Of a DNA stretch of 50,023 nucleotides, positions 42,423 to 50,023 are shown one piece after another; positions within the stretch are counted from its first letter, which is position 1; every line of letters begins with the position of its first letter. The translations under genes were made by a program, and so were the position numbers. The notes beneath the pieces were generated by a model that saw only the letters and a program-made list of their open reading frames with translations, was not told the DNA's origin and ran no database searches. The stretch lies in assembly GCF_018861865.1 (NCBI RefSeq), contig NZ_JAHLDV010000022.1, forward strand, positions 1 to 50,023, read 5' to 3'. Source of the stretch: Clostridium frigoris. GTDB taxonomy: Bacteria > Bacillota > Clostridia > Clostridiales > Clostridiaceae.

Positions 42423-42629
42423 TCAATTCCCTTTGTATTGTGGTTCCTCAAATTCTATAGATCTTACTCTTTTTTCTAAACTTATTTTTATTTTACTTAT
42501 TTCTTCAAATGCTTCTGTATAAATAACCCTAGCTTCTTTATCACGTTCCTGCAATGAATATAATCTTAAAGTAGCTTCGCATCCTTTTAAAGAAGCTACT
42601 GTTTGTTTCACTTTAGAACTAACTGTCAT
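42423..42629 (-). CDS. DUF1657 small protein (spore operon, proximal)
   Basis: A 68-residue helical protein (MTVSSKVKQTVASLKGCEATLRLYSLQERDKEAR..., key part LRLYSLQERD) that matches the DUF1657 family and begins the spore operon. It is 13 bases before the DUF421 gene, and an aggaggttcat ribosome site precedes it. It is weakly similar to the distal DUF1657. The family occurs in SpoVA-type operons and seems to alter the inner membrane of the spore; no biochemical role is shown. A forespore-type (sigma-G) promoter is likely by role but I see no clear boxes. Confidence 0.83.
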   Translation of the reverse strand: MTVSSKVKQTVASLKGCEATLRLYSLQERDKEARVIYTEAFEEISKIKISLEKRVRSIEFEEPQYKGN

Positions 42630-42781
42630 ATGAACCTCCTTTTATTTATTAAGCCTCATATAAAATAGTTTACCTAATATGCCTAATTTTAATTCATTTA
42701 ATATAAAAAAACATTAATATGACTCACAGTTGTCAACTTATAATTGTTATAATGATATATAGCTAAAAGGAGGATTGACAC

Positions 42782-43882
42782 ATGGCCGAAGCTTTAAAAA
42801 ACATGTATAATAAAGTATTTTTACAACAATTTGGTGAGAAAGTATATAATGTCTATAATCATTTTGACATTAATGGATTTATAACTAATGTAATAGATGA
42901 TACTTGGATTGAACTAAAGTTAATGGAGAGGATGAATCGAATTACAACAACTCTTAAGGCATATTTACCAGAAAGCTATGATGATGCAATAGATATACTA
43001 TTTCAAATTGATGAATATTGCGAAGGATTTCCATATTTATTTTTCCCGAATTTTGTTGCAATATATGGTAAGGCGGATAAGGACTTTGAACTTTCAGTGT
43101 TAGCGCTTAAGCGATTTACTATTAGGTCTTCCTCTGAGTTCGCAATAAGGCCATTTATTATGCATGATCCAGAGCGAATGATAGCTAAGATGCTAGAATG
43201 GTCAAAAGACACTAATGATCATGTAAGAAGGCTCGCAAGTGAAGGCTGTCGTCCACGTTTACCATGGGGAACCTCCCTTACTATATTTAAGCGCGATCCA
43301 ACAATGGTGCTCTCTGTACTTGAGCAACTAAAAGAGGACCCTTCTATTTATGTACGTAAGAGTGTTGCTAACAATTTAAATGACATTTCAAAGGATAATC
43401 CTTTTGTGATTGTAGAAACAGTAAGACGTTTAATAGGAATAAATAAGTACACTGACTGGATACTAAGACATGGTTCTCGAGCATTGATTCGCAAAGCAAA
43501 TCCTGAAATAATGAAACTATTTGGATATGGAGAATCTATAGACAGACCTATTGCCACTCGTGCTGTCTTATCTATAGATCCACCTAATGTGAAAATTGGA
43601 GGGAATTGCAACATTAAATATGAACTTTGTATTCGTGAAGGTGACTCTATACATATACGAATAGAATATGGAATTTACTTTGTACGCGCAAGAGGAAAGA
43701 CCTCACGTAAATTATTTTTGCTCTCTGATAAAATAGTTAATGGTGGACAATGTCTTACTGGAACTAAAATTCATAAATGGGCAGATCTTACTACAAGAAA
43801 ACATTACCCAGGAGAACATCAAATTGTTATACTTATTAACGGCGCCGAAGTAGCTACATCAAGTATGAATTTAATTTTTTAG
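42782..43882 (+). CDS. AlkC-type DNA alkylation repair glycosylase
   Basis: A 366-residue HEAT-like repeat DNA glycosylase. The helical repeats (about 40-255) contain HVRRLASEGCRPRLPWG near 148-164, YVRKSVANNLNDISKDNP near 190-207 and WILRHGSRALIRKANPEIMKLFGY near 222-245, a block typical of AlkC/AlkD proteins. The C-terminal 100 residues (about 265-366) are beta-rich and fit the immunoglobulin-like domain of AlkC. It removes 3-methyladenine or related N-alkyl bases without base flipping. Start follows aaggaggattgacac. It is a single gene with its own terminator and opposes the spore operon. Confidence 0.88.
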   Translation: MAEALKNMYNKVFLQQFGEKVYNVYNHFDINGFITNVIDDTWIELKLMERMNRITTTLKAYLPESYDDAIDILFQIDEYCEGFPYLFFPNFVAIYGKADKDFELSVLALKRFTIRSSSEFAIRPFIMHDPERMIAKMLEWSKDTNDHVRRLASEGCRPRLPWGTSLTIFKRDPTMVLSVLEQLKEDPSIYVRKSVANNLNDISKDNPFVIVETVRRLIGINKYTDWILRHGSRALIRKANPEIMKLFGYGESIDRPIATRAVLSIDPPNVKIGGNCNIKYELCIREGDSIHIRIEYGIYFVRARGKTSRKLFLLSDKIVNGGQCLTGTKIHKWADLTTRKHYPGEHQIVILINGAEVATSSMNLIF

Positions 43883-43910
43883 CTTCATATTCGTGTATTT
43901 AAAAAACTTA

Positions 43911-43952
43911 AAAAAGCACTCTTCTAACAATTTAGTTAGAGGAGTGCTTTTT
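43911..43952. terminator. Bidirectional terminator after the glycosylase
   Basis: An 18-bp stem (aaaaagcactcttctaac with complement gttagaggagtgcttttt) with a 6-base loop. T runs on both ends serve the glycosylase and, on the minus strand, the distant thioesterase. Confidence 0.9.
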
Positions 43953-44030
43953 TACTTTACGCAAAGTTACACACAATTAATTTTTTTATGTAAGTTATTC
44001 ATTTAGATCTTTGTTTAACATACAAAATAT

Positions 44031-44417
44031 TTAACGAACTATTTTTTTAATAAAGTCTTCTGATTTCACTATATATCTTATATGAGTTCCTTCACCTATT
44101 TTGCCCATGTCATCAAATGCTTCTACCTTAAATGTTAATTTTTTACCTTCTGCCTTTTCAAGTACTGCCTCAGCTCTAACCTTAACTCCAACTGGTGTAG
44201 GCTTTATGTGCTTAACACTAATCTCTATACCAACTGTTGTATATTCCACAGGCAATTCCTTCTTAATACCATTTTTTGCTGCATTCTCCATAAGAGCTGT
44301 CATAGCAGGAGTAGCATAAACATCTAAATCTCCAGATCCATAAGAATTTGCTGTATCACTTTTTCCTACGACCTGCTCCATAACAGATTTCAGTCCTTCA
44401 TTAAAATTAAATTCCAT
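44031..44417 (-). CDS. Hotdog thioesterase (FlK-like)
   Basis: A 128-residue hotdog-fold thioesterase. VYATPAMTALMENAA holds Thr and Glu eight residues apart, and ISVKHIKPTPVG holds His 26 residues after the Glu; this is the same spacing as the Thr42-Glu50-His76 triad of fluoroacetyl-CoA thioesterase FlK. The tail GEGTHIRYIV is family-typical. It probably cleaves a short acyl-CoA in the cytosol. Start is the ATG at 44417, with gagtggag before it; an upstream GTG lies in that site. It is a single gene, convergent with the glycosylase and about 94 bases after an Lrp gene in the same direction. Confidence 0.88.
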   Translation of the reverse strand: MEFNFNEGLKSVMEQVVGKSDTANSYGSGDLDVYATPAMTALMENAAKNGIKKELPVEYTTVGIEISVKHIKPTPVGVKVRAEAVLEKAEGKKLTFKVEAFDDMGKIGEGTHIRYIVKSEDFIKKIVR

Positions 44418-44519
44418 TTTTATCACTCCACTCTTTTATTATTTATACTTTATTATACTAATATAACATCATTATGAAAGTGTATCAAGTGATTTGACAT
44501 GCTTATTGTTAAAAATATA

Positions 44520-44984
44520 TCAAAAAGATATATTTCTATCTATAGGTTGTGACAAGGTTATAAAAGTATCTGTACTTTGAACTCCTGAAATTACCTGGAG
44601 CCTATTCATAAGTAGATCCTGGAGATTAGAGATGCTCTTACACATTACTTTGATAAAAATAGAATATGCTCCTGTTGTGTAATGTAGCTCTACTATTTCT
44701 TTTATCTCTTTCAATTGTTCTAATACATCTGGATATGAGGATGCTTTATTAAGATAAATTCCAATAAAACAACATACATCATATCCAAGTTTACTCGTAT
44801 CCAATATAAGCCTGGCGCCTTTAATTAATCCCATTTCTTGCATTTTATTCATTCTAACGTGAATTGTACCTCCACTTACATGACAATTCCTTGCAATTTC
44901 AAGATAAGGTATTCTAGAGTCTTTAATTAATATTTTTAATATTTGATAGTCTAGTTCATCTAACCCTGGAACATTTAAATTCAT
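44520..44984 (-). CDS. Lrp/AsnC family regulator beside asparagine synthetase
   Basis: A 154-residue feast/famine regulator. The N-terminal HTH spans 8-55 (DELDYQILKILIKDSR, LEIARNCHVSGGTIHVRMNKMQEMG). The RAM domain follows (about 68-145; TTGAYSIFIKVMCKSISNL). Divergent from it, 264 bases away, is an AsnRS-derived asparagine synthetase. The pair copies the asnC/asnA layout of Escherichia coli but with unrelated synthetase. It may sense asparagine and control the synthetase. Confidence 0.9.
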   Translation of the reverse strand: MNLNVPGLDELDYQILKILIKDSRIPYLEIARNCHVSGGTIHVRMNKMQEMGLIKGARLILDTSKLGYDVCCFIGIYLNKASSYPDVLEQLKEIKEIVELHYTTGAYSIFIKVMCKSISNLQDLLMNRLQVISGVQSTDTFITLSQPIDRNISF

Positions 44985-45171
44985 ACCATCAGCTCCTAAT
45001 AAATTAATATATAACTAAAATCAACAATATTGTATACTTTATATCATTATATCAAATCAATTAACAGATTAGCAAAAAAACGATGAATTAATTTTAATTT
45101 TTAACAATACCACAATAAAACTAGCTATAAATTTATTATTTGATAAATATAATAAATATTCATTAGATATA

Positions 45172-45200
45172 TTGTAATAGCGAGCCAAATATGTTATTAT
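45172..45200 (+). promoter_or_regulatory. Predicted sigma-A promoter of the asparagine synthetase candidate
   Basis: TTGTAA (45172-45177) and TATTAT (45195-45200) are separated by exactly 17 bases, 48 bases before the start codon. The ribosome site aggggg lies at 45236-45241. Confidence 0.5.
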
Positions 45201-45248
45201 ATTATCAATGGATCAAACAAAAATAAAAATTTATCAGGGGGAATTACA

Positions 45249-46205
45249 ATGACAGAATTAAAAGCAGAAGAAAAAAAATTATTGGCTGTAGCGGTGGCTA
45301 AAATTAAAAATAAGAAAATTAAGGATATATTATTTGTTCAACAATCCATTTTAAAAGCTGTGGATGAATTTATGTATAAGAGAAGAATAACTAGAATGTT
45401 ACCTCTTATGATGTCTCCGATTACAGATACTTTAAACCATAGCGTTGAGGAATGCGAGATAAACTATAACAAACAAACCTTCAATGTTATGAAATCTATG
45501 ATATTCCACAAACAAATGACCATGTTAAATGCAGATATTGATAGTCTTTATATAGTATCTCCAAACATAAGGCTAGAAAAGGCAACTAGAGGTGATTCAA
45601 GACATTTATTTGAATTTACTCAAGTAGACTTTGAATTTAAAGAAAAAACAATGGAAGATGTACTTAAATTTATAGAAGAAATAATAACTGCTATATTTAA
45701 ATTTGTAAAAGAAAACTGTATTCCAGAGTTAACAAGACTTGGAGTAGGTACAGATCATTTAAACATAACTGGACCATTTAAAAAATATACAACTGATGAG
45801 ATGCAAGAAAAATATGGCGATGATTTCGAAGCAGAAGCATCAAAAGCTGCTACAGAGCCTTTCTTCCTAACAAACCATAAGAGAGAATTCTATGATGCTG
45901 AAGATTTAGATAACTTAGGAACTTATAGAAACTATGATCTTATTTGGCCACTAGGATTTGGTGAAGGTTTAAGTGGAGGAGAAAGAGAATTCAAACTAGA
46001 TAGAATACTTTTAAGAATGAGGGAACTTGCAACTGATGAGAATGCATTTAGATATTATATTGAGCTTGCAAAACAAGGTGAAATATTTAAGACTGCCGGA
46101 GCTGGATTTGGGGTAGAAAGAATAACTAGATTTATTACTCAGCAGCCTGAGATTAGTGATGTTACATTATTCTGCAGAAAACCCGGTCAGCAATATATAT
46201 TCTAA
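45249..46205 (+). CDS. Asparaginyl-tRNA-synthetase-like asparagine synthetase
   Basis: A 318-residue class II synthetase core without the anticodon-binding domain. Motif 2 is ATRGDSRHLFEFTQVDFEF (about 111-129), motif 3 is GAGFGVERITRFI (about 282-294), and LGVGTDHLNITGPFKKYT with FFLTNHKREFYDAE are active-site segments of AsnRS. In archaea such proteins make asparagine from aspartate, ATP and ammonia. Here the divergent AsnC-type regulator supports the same role. A tRNA-synthetase role is unlikely without the N-terminal domain. It uses ATP and aspartate in the cytosol, opposed to aspA at the other end of the window. E. coli AsnA is a different protein family. Confidence 0.85.
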   Translation: MTELKAEEKKLLAVAVAKIKNKKIKDILFVQQSILKAVDEFMYKRRITRMLPLMMSPITDTLNHSVEECEINYNKQTFNVMKSMIFHKQMTMLNADIDSLYIVSPNIRLEKATRGDSRHLFEFTQVDFEFKEKTMEDVLKFIEEIITAIFKFVKENCIPELTRLGVGTDHLNITGPFKKYTTDEMQEKYGDDFEAEASKAATEPFFLTNHKREFYDAEDLDNLGTYRNYDLIWPLGFGEGLSGGEREFKLDRILLRMRELATDENAFRYYIELAKQGEIFKTAGAGFGVERITRFITQQPEISDVTLFCRKPGQQYIF

Positions 46206-46215
46206 TTTAAAGTAT

Positions 46216-46254
46216 AAAAAATGGTAGCTATTTTATAATAGCCACCATTTTTTT
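46216..46254. terminator. Bidirectional terminator
   Basis: A 17-bp stem with one mismatch (aaaaaatggtagctatt against aatagccaccatttttt), loop 4 bases, T runs on both ends. It overlaps the stop codon of the convergent SASP gene. Confidence 0.88.
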
Positions 46255-46477
46255 ATATCTTATCTACCATATTTTTTTCTGCTGCTTCTACCATCCGTCG
46301 AACCATTTCCCCACCGACATTACCTGAATTTTTCATCTTATTTACTTCCTTACTAGGAACATCACCCATATATACATTTCTACTGTAAATATTATCAAGT
46401 GCCATATCATTTGCTACTTCCATCTTGAACTTTTGGAGTTTTCCCATTGCCTCAGGTACTAATGTTCTTCTACTCAT
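46253..46477 (-). CDS. Small acid-soluble spore protein, alpha/beta type
   Basis: A 74-residue protein that coats spore DNA. Conserved blocks are LVPEAMGKLQKFKMEVANDM (about 6-25), where the GPR protease site KMEVA lies, and NVGGEMVRRMVEAAEKNM (about 53-70). The middle (NIYSRNVYMGDVPSKEVNKMKNSG) is slightly different from the main Bacillus SspA/B. It has a taaggaggtag ribosome site. Expression should be forespore-specific. It shares its terminator with the convergent asparagine-synthetase gene. Confidence 0.93.
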   Translation of the reverse strand: MSRRTLVPEAMGKLQKFKMEVANDMALDNIYSRNVYMGDVPSKEVNKMKNSGNVGGEMVRRMVEAAEKNMVDKI

Positions 46478-46671
46478 TTTTACTACCTCCTTATAATTTT
46501 ATAAAATAAATATTCAAAATGTATTAAAATAATTTCGTTATCTACCTTATATAGGTACAGTTAGTATTTTTAAAAACAAGTTTTTTATTCATTTATATGA
46601 TTTAATATTATTATAAAATTTTGATATTCTGTATTTATATGAAGTGAATGAGTAATTAGTAATGGACATAC

Positions 46672-46697
46672 AAAAGCCACCTCATAAGGTGGCTTTT
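46672..46697 (-). terminator. Terminator of the cold-shock gene
   Basis: A perfect 11-bp stem aaaagccacct and complement with loop cata, 21 bases past the cold-shock stop. The stretch between it and the SASP start holds AT-rich promoter sequence only. Confidence 0.85.
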
Positions 46698-46717
46698 GTA
46701 CTATAAATATATATTAT

Positions 46718-46921
46718 TTATATTGCAGTAACTTCAATTGCTTGAAGTCCCTTAGGTCCTTCTTCTGTTTCAAATTGAACTTTTTGACCTTCTTCTAAAC
46801 TTCTTTCTGATTCATTACCTTGAATTGCAGATATATGAACAAAAACATCTTTTTCACCCTCAACTTCAATAAATCCAAAACCTTTTACTGTGTTAAACCA
46901 TTTAACTGTTCCGATTTTCAT
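46718..46921 (-). CDS. Cold-shock protein (CspA family)
   Basis: A 67-residue OB-fold RNA/ssDNA chaperone. RNP1 KGFGFIEV at 13-20 and RNP2 VFVHISAI at about 26-33 are intact, and the N-terminus [16 protein letters not shown] is canonical. It keeps RNA single-stranded and eases translation at low temperature. Ribosome site aggaggtttatt precedes ATG. It is a single gene with its own terminator. A plausible leader lies upstream (46922-47084), but I do not see an identifiable cold-box. Confidence 0.95.
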   Translation of the reverse strand: MKIGTVKWFNTVKGFGFIEVEGEKDVFVHISAIQGNESERSLEEGQKVQFETEEGPKGLQAIEVTAI

Positions 46922-47084
46922 TAATAAACCTCCAAATAGAAAACACCATTACTTACGATACATTAATTTTGCATCAACAATGTTACATTAACAATATACC
47001 ATAATATTGGCATATTATCAATTTTGTTAATTATAGAAATATAATTGATCTGAGTGTGCATTTTGATTTACCCATGCGCTTATT

Positions 47085-48665
47085 CTATGCTTTAGCTTTA
47101 CTTAGAGCCTCCTGTGTTGCACTCATAATACCTTCACTACTATAAGTAGCACCAGAAACTGTATCTACTGTTGTTGATTGGGTCGACACTATTTCAGAAA
47201 TTATCGTACTTTCTGCTCGTGCATAAAAATCAGGAGTATCTCCATTTGATACTGTTTCAACCTTTGTTATTTTATTGTCTTTTATTGTAACTGACATCTC
47301 TGTTGTACCACCATGAAAGCCACTACCTGTTCCTGTATATGTGCCGTCTTTATAGGTACTTGAACTAGTCTCTATATTTGCTGTTGCTGTACTTGTATCA
47401 TCAGTACTATTTGTTGTTGTACTTGCATCAGTACTGCTATCTGTTGTTTTATTTGTATCAGTAGTAGTTGGTGTAGTTACAGACGAACCTACTTCCGCTT
47501 TCTTTAATGCTTCCTGCGTTGCGTTAATAATACCTTCACTACTATAAGTTGCACCAGAAACTGTGTCAACTGTTGTTGATTGATTCGATATTATTTCAGA
47601 AGTTATTGTACTTTCTGCTCTTGCATAAAAATCAGGAGTATCTCCACTTGATACTGTTTCAACTTTAGTTATTTTATTGTCTTTTACTGTTACTGACATT
47701 TCAGTTGTAGCACCATGGAACCCAGTACCTGTTCCTGTATATGTTCCATCTTTATATTTTTGAGAAGTACTAGTAGTACTTGTAGTACTTGTAGTACTTG
47801 CTATAGCCAATCCACTATTTGTTAATGTTGATGCTCCTAAATTATTAACAGCATAAAGTCCTACCATAGCAGCTATAGCTACACTACTTGCAAGTTCTGG
47901 GTTTACATTCTCACCAAGAACATTCACCTTAGTATTACTTCTTGGACATGCTTCGATGCATTTGAAACAGTTAATGCAATCCCCGCCACGTACACTCTGC
48001 GACTTGTAAAGTGATAATCCCATTGAACAATTATTGCTGCATATTCTACACTTTCCACATTTATCAGTAGGCTTTTTTATTTTAAGTATTCCTATTCTTG
48101 AGAATATATTAAAAACAGCACCTAAAGGACATAAATATCTACAGAAAAATCTTTCTACAAAGAGAGCACCTATTGTTATTAAAAGTAAAAGTACTACTCC
48201 AATAGTGTAATCAGATAATACCTGAGGAAAATTTGTTATTTGAGCAAAAGCATCCCAAGGGCTTGTCATATCAAGAACTTTACTTCCCATTGTCCAAACA
48301 ACAACTACAAGTAATAATAGAACTACATATTTCACGTATTTTAAAATTTTATCTACTTGTTCGTTTACCTTAAAATTAATTTTAAATACTTTTTTTGATA
48401 ATAAATAAAGGAAATCATTATAAGTTCCAAATGCACAAACCCAGCCACAAAAGAACCTACCAAGTAAAATCGTTATTATTATAGCTGTTGTGAACTCAAT
48501 TAAACTAGGAAAAGCTGTTATAAAATTAAAATTGCCTTTAATAATCATAGTGTAAATACTTTTTAGTTCTGAGAAAGCTAATATAAATAAACCAGGTGAT
48601 AAAACAAACATAATCAGTTGTACCATATGTCTAAATATTTGTATTTTCTTTATATTTTTTACCAT
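47085..48665 (-). CDS. Membrane 4Fe-4S protein with two FMN-binding domains
   Basis: A 526-residue electron-transfer protein. The NapH/NosR-type membrane part has five to six helices with CGWVC and CRYLCP motifs (about 73-77 and 175-179). Two ferredoxin clusters follow: CGKCRICSNNC and CINCFKCIEACP (about 203-213 and 230-240). A further helix (about 256-278) and a Thr/Ser tract lead to two FMN-binding domains (about 304-390 and 437-524), 12 differences in 89 residues, joined by a Thr-rich linker. Each has DTVSGATYSS, where FMN is linked to the Thr (about T373, T507). Electrons would pass from the cytosol to flavins outside. Start is 48665 with aaaggggata before it. ApbE, 14 bases upstream, is the flavinylating partner. 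Confidence 0.88.
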   Translation of the reverse strand: MVKNIKKIQIFRHMVQLIMFVLSPGLFILAFSELKSIYTMIIKGNFNFITAFPSLIEFTTAIIITILLGRFFCGWVCAFGTYNDFLYLLSKKVFKINFKVNEQVDKILKYVKYVVLLLLVVVVWTMGSKVLDMTSPWDAFAQITNFPQVLSDYTIGVVLLLLITIGALFVERFFCRYLCPLGAVFNIFSRIGILKIKKPTDKCGKCRICSNNCSMGLSLYKSQSVRGGDCINCFKCIEACPRSNTKVNVLGENVNPELASSVAIAAMVGLYAVNNLGASTLTNSGLAIASTTSTTSTTSTSQKYKDGTYTGTGTGFHGATTEMSVTVKDNKITKVETVSSGDTPDFYARAESTITSEIISNQSTTVDTVSGATYSSEGIINATQEALKKAEVGSSVTTPTTTDTNKTTDSSTDASTTTNSTDDTSTATANIETSSSTYKDGTYTGTGSGFHGGTTEMSVTIKDNKITKVETVSNGDTPDFYARAESTIISEIVSTQSTTVDTVSGATYSSEGIMSATQEALSKAKA

Positions 48666-48678
48666 TTTATATCCCCTT

Positions 48679-49731
48679 TTAAATCCCATTTTTATATACA
48701 AAATCTTGACTCGTTATTGTAAATTTCCCTTCCATACCTGATGTAACATAGATCTCCCTACTTTTGGTTATTAATATGGCCTCTACGCCCTCTATTTCTT
48801 CTATTAACTTAATAGCCTTTTCCACACCCATAATATACACACCAGTAGATAGTCCATCACCATCAATTGAGTTATCAGAAATTATTGTAGCACCTAAAAT
48901 ATCACTTTCTGATGGGTACCCCGTACTTGGGTTTATTATGTGGTGAAATCTTTTACCTTTCACTTCAAAATATCTTTCATAATTTCCTGAAGTAACTACA
49001 GATTTATTAATAACACCAATTGTTAAAACGAATTCACCACGAGTGTTAAATGGATCTTGAATACCAACACTCCATGGTGTTCCATCGATTTTTGTACCAA
49101 GAGCTAATATGTTTCCTCCAAGATTTATAAGTGCACTCTTAATGCCATTTTTAATCATTACATTTTTAACTTTGTCTGCAGCATATCCTTTCGCAATACC
49201 TCCAACATCAATTTCTTGCTCCTTTTTCTTTAAAAAAATAGATTTATCATTTTCATCTATCACTACATCCTTGTAGTTTATAATCTTAAGTTTTTCCTTA
49301 ATTTCATTACTGCTCGGAATCTGTTGTCCTTCTTTTCCAATACTCCATAATGCAACTATAGGTTTTATTGTAATATCAAAAGCTCCTTTAGATAACGCAC
49401 AATACTTTATCGCCTTTTGAATAACATAATAAGTATCATTACTAACTATTTGTGGCTTATTTCCAGCATTTATGCTTATTTTTGAAAGTTCACTCTCCTC
49501 TTTAAAGACCGACATCTTATTATCTATTTCACAAACCTTTTTAATAGATTCTTCAATAGCTTTTGTTGCTTTCTTTCCATATACTTTTAACTGGTTATTA
49601 GTGCCAAGTGAATAAAACTCTCTAACAATATATAACTTTTTATGATTGCCAGTTAAAAATATTAAAATCAAAGTAACAAATATTACTATAATCATTATAA
49701 TTAGTGCATTGTCAATAGTAATAAGCAACAT
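48679..49731 (-). CDS. apbE: FAD:protein FMN transferase ApbE
   Basis: A 351-residue ApbE. An N-terminal membrane anchor or uncleaved signal (about 5-28) has no lipobox. Motifs are FDITIKPIVALW near 120-131, EIDVGGIAKGYAADKV near 175-190, NLGGNILALG near 205-214, HIINPSTGYPS near 264-274, and SIDGDGLSTGVYIMG near 288-302 with metal-binding Asp. It transfers FMN from FAD onto a Thr of the acceptor outside the membrane. It ends 14 bases before the start of the two-FMN-domain protein, its obvious target. Start ATG at 49731 follows aggaaggg; the longer frame starts inside unrelated sequence. Confidence 0.94.
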   Translation of the reverse strand: MLLITIDNALIIMIIVIFVTLILIFLTGNHKKLYIVREFYSLGTNNQLKVYGKKATKAIEESIKKVCEIDNKMSVFKEESELSKISINAGNKPQIVSNDTYYVIQKAIKYCALSKGAFDITIKPIVALWSIGKEGQQIPSSNEIKEKLKIINYKDVVIDENDKSIFLKKKEQEIDVGGIAKGYAADKVKNVMIKNGIKSALINLGGNILALGTKIDGTPWSVGIQDPFNTRGEFVLTIGVINKSVVTSGNYERYFEVKGKRFHHIINPSTGYPSESDILGATIISDNSIDGDGLSTGVYIMGVEKAIKLIEEIEGVEAILITKSREIYVTSGMEGKFTITSQDFVYKNGI

Positions 49732-49785
49732 ACCTATTAAACCCTTCCTCTCTATATTATAAATTACTCTCGATATCTCACTCAT

Positions 49786-50023
49786 TCTTAAAATCTCATT
49801 ATTTCAAAAAGAAACCTTCTTGGTATATATTGAATTTTTGTATTTATGTGGGCATAGATAGGTAACTTAAATAGAGCTACGCTTCTTTGTTAAATTATGT
49901 CTACGATGGATATCCGCATTATCTCTGGTAACTTACCCTTCCATGTCTCACAGGATCTATGTCCTAAATTCCTTCGTTCAGTCTATCCAAGAGGCGGATG
50001 TCAGTATTGGCTCCTTTACCGGG
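49786..50023. other. Unidentified higher-GC stretch at the window edge
   Basis: After AT-rich promoter sequence, composition changes near 49870 and becomes clearly GC-richer than its surroundings up to the end. A plus-strand frame from ATG 49943 stays open to 50023 (27 codons), and a minus-strand frame of about 30 codons also crosses it. I recognise neither; it may be the edge of a mobile element, structured intron RNA or imported DNA that continues past the window. Confidence 0.35.

Noticed and set aside
42630-42781. Sigma-G promoter for the spore operon
   Set aside because: catatta boxes occur twice on the minus strand but no proper -35 partner at 17-18 bases.
1-50023. CRISPR arrays, tRNA and rRNA genes, prophage
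   Set aside because: No regularly spaced repeats, cloverleaf, rRNA or phage structural genes were seen on either strand.

Overview
The window looks like a chromosomal segment of a spore-forming, low-GC Clostridium-type firmicute. The support is very AT-rich sequence, AAGGAGG-type ribosome sites, a SpoVA operon, an alpha/beta-type small acid-soluble spore protein, an Lrp-controlled amino acid economy and ferredoxin/FMN electron-transfer genes. No rRNA, tRNA, CRISPR array or intact transposase is visible. The species is not identified.

Region by region. Positions 1-5500 hold amino acid and sulfur genes: a trans-sulfuration PLP enzyme, an M20 amidohydrolase, an Lrp regulator with aspartase (aspA), and MsrB. 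Positions 5500-12100 hold a zinc-ribbon membrane protein and a complete branched-chain amino acid ABC transporter (livJ-livH-livM-livG-livF) behind a recognisable promoter with a 14-bp dyad at its start site. Positions 12300-18500 hold a ParB-like small protein, a CheY plus MshEN/CheX-like pair, an amidase, a VCBS-type protein, and an ECF sigma / anti-sigma / two-membrane-protein operon with overlapping genes. Positions 18500-20400 hold an ACT protein (UPF0237) and its UPF0210 partner behind a glycine riboswitch with its own terminator and antiterminator. Positions 20500-26300 hold lon with a TetR gene whose likely operators flank it, a decayed TPR-GGDEF gene and a MATE transporter. Positions 26300-32800 hold an Old Yellow Enzyme reductase, a three-gene teichoic-acid-type glycan cluster, a thiol peroxidase with an odd tail, a GreA-like factor and a lipobox-free exported protein. 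Positions 33100-36630 hold a large periplasmic-sensor/PAS/GGDEF/EAL protein and Ogt, which seems to start at an ATT codon. Positions 36800-39200 hold a PTP-like phytase overlapping a GxGYxYP protein. Positions 39400-42630 hold a spore-membrane operon (DUF1657, 2Duf-type DUF421 protein, SpoVAC, SpoVAD, SpoVAE, DUF1657) in which spoVAD carries a one-base frameshift in an A tract. Positions 42780-46930 hold an AlkC-like DNA glycosylase, a FlK-like thioesterase, an Lrp regulator divergent from an asparaginyl-tRNA-synthetase-derived asparagine synthetase, a SASP and a cold-shock protein. Positions 47085-49731 hold ApbE and a membrane Fe-S protein with two nearly identical FMN-binding domains.

Themes: aspartate/asparagine metabolism under local Lrp regulators at both ends, spore resistance and germination, cyclic-di-GMP/chemotaxis signalling, and flavin-based electron export. 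The best candidates for new biology are the glycine-riboswitch UPF0237/UPF0210 operon, the phytase-GxGYxYP pair, the Lrp/AsnRS-paralog divergon, the doubled FMN domain with ApbE, and the long inverted-repeat element near 26.2 kb.
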